NCBI RefSeq assembly: GCF_020181655.1
Contig: NZ_CP084032.1
Location: 3,720,001 to 3,784,000 of the forward strand
DNA: 64,000 nt
Direction of reading: 5' to 3'
DNA from: Pectobacterium colocasium
Lineage (GTDB): Bacteria > Pseudomonadota > Gammaproteobacteria > Enterobacterales > Enterobacteriaceae
A program made the position numbers and the translations under genes. Below the pieces are notes generated by a model. The model saw nothing but the letters and a program-made list of their open reading frames with translations, did not search any database and had not been told where the DNA came from. Positions within the stretch are counted from its first letter, which is position 1, and every line of letters starts with the position of its first letter. Below, piece by piece: positions 62,651 through 64,000 of this stretch.

Positions 62651-63421
62651 ATGTTCAAGAAACTGTTATTTGTTGGTGCGCTCTTCGCCACCGCACTCTC
62701 TACCAGCGCCTTCGCCGCTGAGCCTACTTACGTTGTCGGTTCTGGTGGAACTTATCGCCCCTTTGAGTTTGAAAACGCGCAGAAAGAGCTGGAAGGCTTT
62801 GATATTGATATTATTAAAGCTATCGCCAAGGCAGAGAATTTTAATATCAAGCTGATCAATACGCCGTGGGAAGGCATCTTCGCGACCCTTAATTCCGGTG
62901 ACCGTGACATTATCATTTCGGGTATCACGATTACCGACAAACGTAAGCAAATGGTCGATTTCTCCGCGCCTTACTTTCCTGCCGAACAGTCGATCGTCGT
63001 TCCTAAAGGCTCAACGATCGACTCGATCGCCGCGCTGAAAGATCACAAAGTGGGCGTGGTAAACTCCAGTACCGCCGATATCGTGGTCTCCGATGTATTA
63101 GGGAAAAACAGTACATCGATTAAGCGCTTCGATAACACGCCGTTAATGTTACAAGAGCTGTATGAAGATGGCGTGGGTGCAGCGGTTGGCGATGTGGGCG
63201 TGGTGAAGTTTTACATTAAGACTCACCCTGAAAAACAGTTCAATCTGGTTTCCGATGCCAAATTCGAACGTCAGTATTTTGGAATCGCCGTCGCGAAAGG
63301 CAACGATCAACTGCGTGAGAAGATTAACGCCGGGCTGAAAAAAATCGTTGCTGACGGCACCTACGCCAAGATCTACCAAACCTGGTTTGATAACAACGTA
63401 CCAACTTTACCCGCAGAATAA
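62651..63421 (+). CDS. Periplasmic polar amino acid-binding protein
   Basis: This family 3 solute-binding protein has 256 residues. A signal peptide (about 1-23, ending AFA) precedes EPTYVVGSGGTYRPFEFEN, and GFDIDIIKAIAKAENFN and SGITITDKRKQMVDFS are family motifs. The start at 62651 follows AGGAG. It resembles glutamine- or arginine-binding proteins; the ligand is not certain. It is the first gene of an ABC operon. Confidence 0.91.
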   Translation: MFKKLLFVGALFATALSTSAFAAEPTYVVGSGGTYRPFEFENAQKELEGFDIDIIKAIAKAENFNIKLINTPWEGIFATLNSGDRDIIISGITITDKRKQMVDFSAPYFPAEQSIVVPKGSTIDSIAALKDHKVGVVNSSTADIVVSDVLGKNSTSIKRFDNTPLMLQELYEDGVGAAVGDVGVVKFYIKTHPEKQFNLVSDAKFERQYFGIAVAKGNDQLREKINAGLKKIVADGTYAKIYQTWFDNNVPTLPAE

Positions 63422-63482
63422 CGCCAGTAAGGCACGGCGCGCTTCTCCTGGTCTCCATCGCCTCACGCGAGACATCGCACTC

Positions 63483-63505
63483 ACCGGACAGCCAACCTGT
63501 CCGGT
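63483..63505 (+). terminator. Intercistronic terminator or attenuator
   Basis: ACCGGACAG pairs with CTGTCCGGT around CCAAC and is followed by TTAATTT. It lies between the binding-protein gene and the permease gene, so partial termination would give more binding protein than permease. Confidence 0.7.
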
Positions 63506-63554
63506 TTAATTTAGAACAATCATTACGTTAGCCTATTCAAAAAAGGAAACGATC

Positions 63555-64000
63555 TTGACGGGATTTCGTTGGGAGATCATTCAGGAATATGCGCCTCTCT
63601 TTATGGAAGGCACCTGGATGACCATCAAATGCACCATTATCTGTGTCATTCTTGGCACCTGCTGGGGATTAACACTCGGGTTAGGCCGCTTAGCGCAAGC
63701 GCCGCACGGCCCGTGGAAATATATCCTGCACTACGGCGTTCAATGGCCAGTACGCATCTACATCAGCGCCTTTCGCGGTACGCCGCTATTTGTGCAAATC
63801 ATGGTGGTGCACTTCGCTCTGGTGCCGCTGTTCATCAATCCACGTGATGGCCTGCTGGTCACCAGCAATATTATGTCGGCCGATTTCGCCCGCACGCTGC
63901 GTGCCGATTATGGCGCGTTCCTCTCCTGCATTGTGGCGATTACGCTGAATGCGGGAGCCTATGTCTCCGAGATATTCCGAGCCGGTATTCAATCCATTGA
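63555..64000 (+). CDS. Amino acid ABC transporter permease (partial, runs off the window)
   Basis: This is the N-terminal part (148 codons) of a HisM/GlnP-type permease. The likely start is TTG at 63555 (AAAGGAAA upstream; M-T-G-F-R-W-E-I-I-Q). It contains ISAFRGTPLFVQIMVVHFAL and NAGAYVSEIFRAGIQSI. The EAA loop and the stop lie beyond the window edge. Confidence 0.88.
   Translation, partial: MTGFRWEIIQEYAPLFMEGTWMTIKCTIICVILGTCWGLTLGLGRLAQAPHGPWKYILHYGVQWPVRIYISAFRGTPLFVQIMVVHFALVPLFINPRDGLLVTSNIMSADFARTLRADYGAFLSCIVAITLNAGAYVSEIFRAGIQSI

Overview
The window looks like chromosomal DNA of a soft-rot enterobacterium, most likely Pectobacterium or a close relative. This is inferred from the E. 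coli-like proteins and gene order (proVWX-ygaYZH-mprA-emrAB; yfiF/trxC/tapT/pat/pssA/yfiM/kgtP; metNIQ-rcsF-trmO-proS; rpoS-nlpD-pcm-truD-ispF-ispD-ftsB), combined with genes for a plant-associated life such as a secreted family 3 glycosidase. I see no phage, insertion sequence or CRISPR array. The novelty lies mainly between genes: two families of dispersed structured repeats, candidate operators and a rearranged rRNA operon.

Layout. 1-5.5 kb: methionine salvage (mtnA; mtnBCD; mtnE-mtnU) with MetJ-type operators at both promoter regions. 5.6-9.5 kb: an orphan sulfite reductase hemoprotein (CysI-like) and an exported GH3 beta-glucosidase. 9.8-20.5 kb: a complete allantoate/oxalurate/oxamate nitrogen-scavenging locus of the Klebsiella hpx type (hpxFGHIJK and hpxWXYZ around the RpiR regulator hpxU), with one near-identical pseudo-palindrome in both control regions. 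20.5-34.2 kb: VOC protein, ProU osmoprotectant importer, periplasmic lactonase-like propeller, YgaY, YgaZH, MprA-EmrAB multidrug efflux and a NupC nucleoside transporter. 34.4-43.5 kb: a lipoprotein, RNA modification enzymes, thioredoxin 2, protein acetyltransferase, PssA, YfiM and KgtP.

43.8-49.6 kb: a complete rRNA operon on the minus strand, transcribed 16S - tRNA-Ile(GAT) - tRNA-Ala(TGC) - 23S - 5S - tRNA-Thr(GGT) - 5S. Compared with E. coli K-12, its promoter side carries the rrnH neighbour (gmhB), its distal side the rrnG neighbour (kgtP), and its gene content resembles rrnD. 49.6-56 kb: gmhB, the methionine importer metNIQ under a strong MetJ operator, rcsF, trmO and proS. 56-62.3 kb: the rpoS cluster on the minus strand; surE, expected between pcm and truD, is absent and a structured repeat lies in the gap. 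62.6-64 kb: the start of a polar amino acid ABC transporter, cut by the window edge.

How the genes work together. MetJ probably coordinates methionine salvage and methionine import. The hpx genes plausibly import a ureide, convert allantoate to ureidoglycine, then to oxalurate plus glycine, and finally oxamate to oxalate and ammonia, under HpxU. Family 1 repeats (245 and 322 bp) and family 2 repeats (72-73 bp) both show compensatory base-pair changes between copies, which suggests selected secondary structure. All identifications come from reading the sequence and recalling family features; no database search was made.
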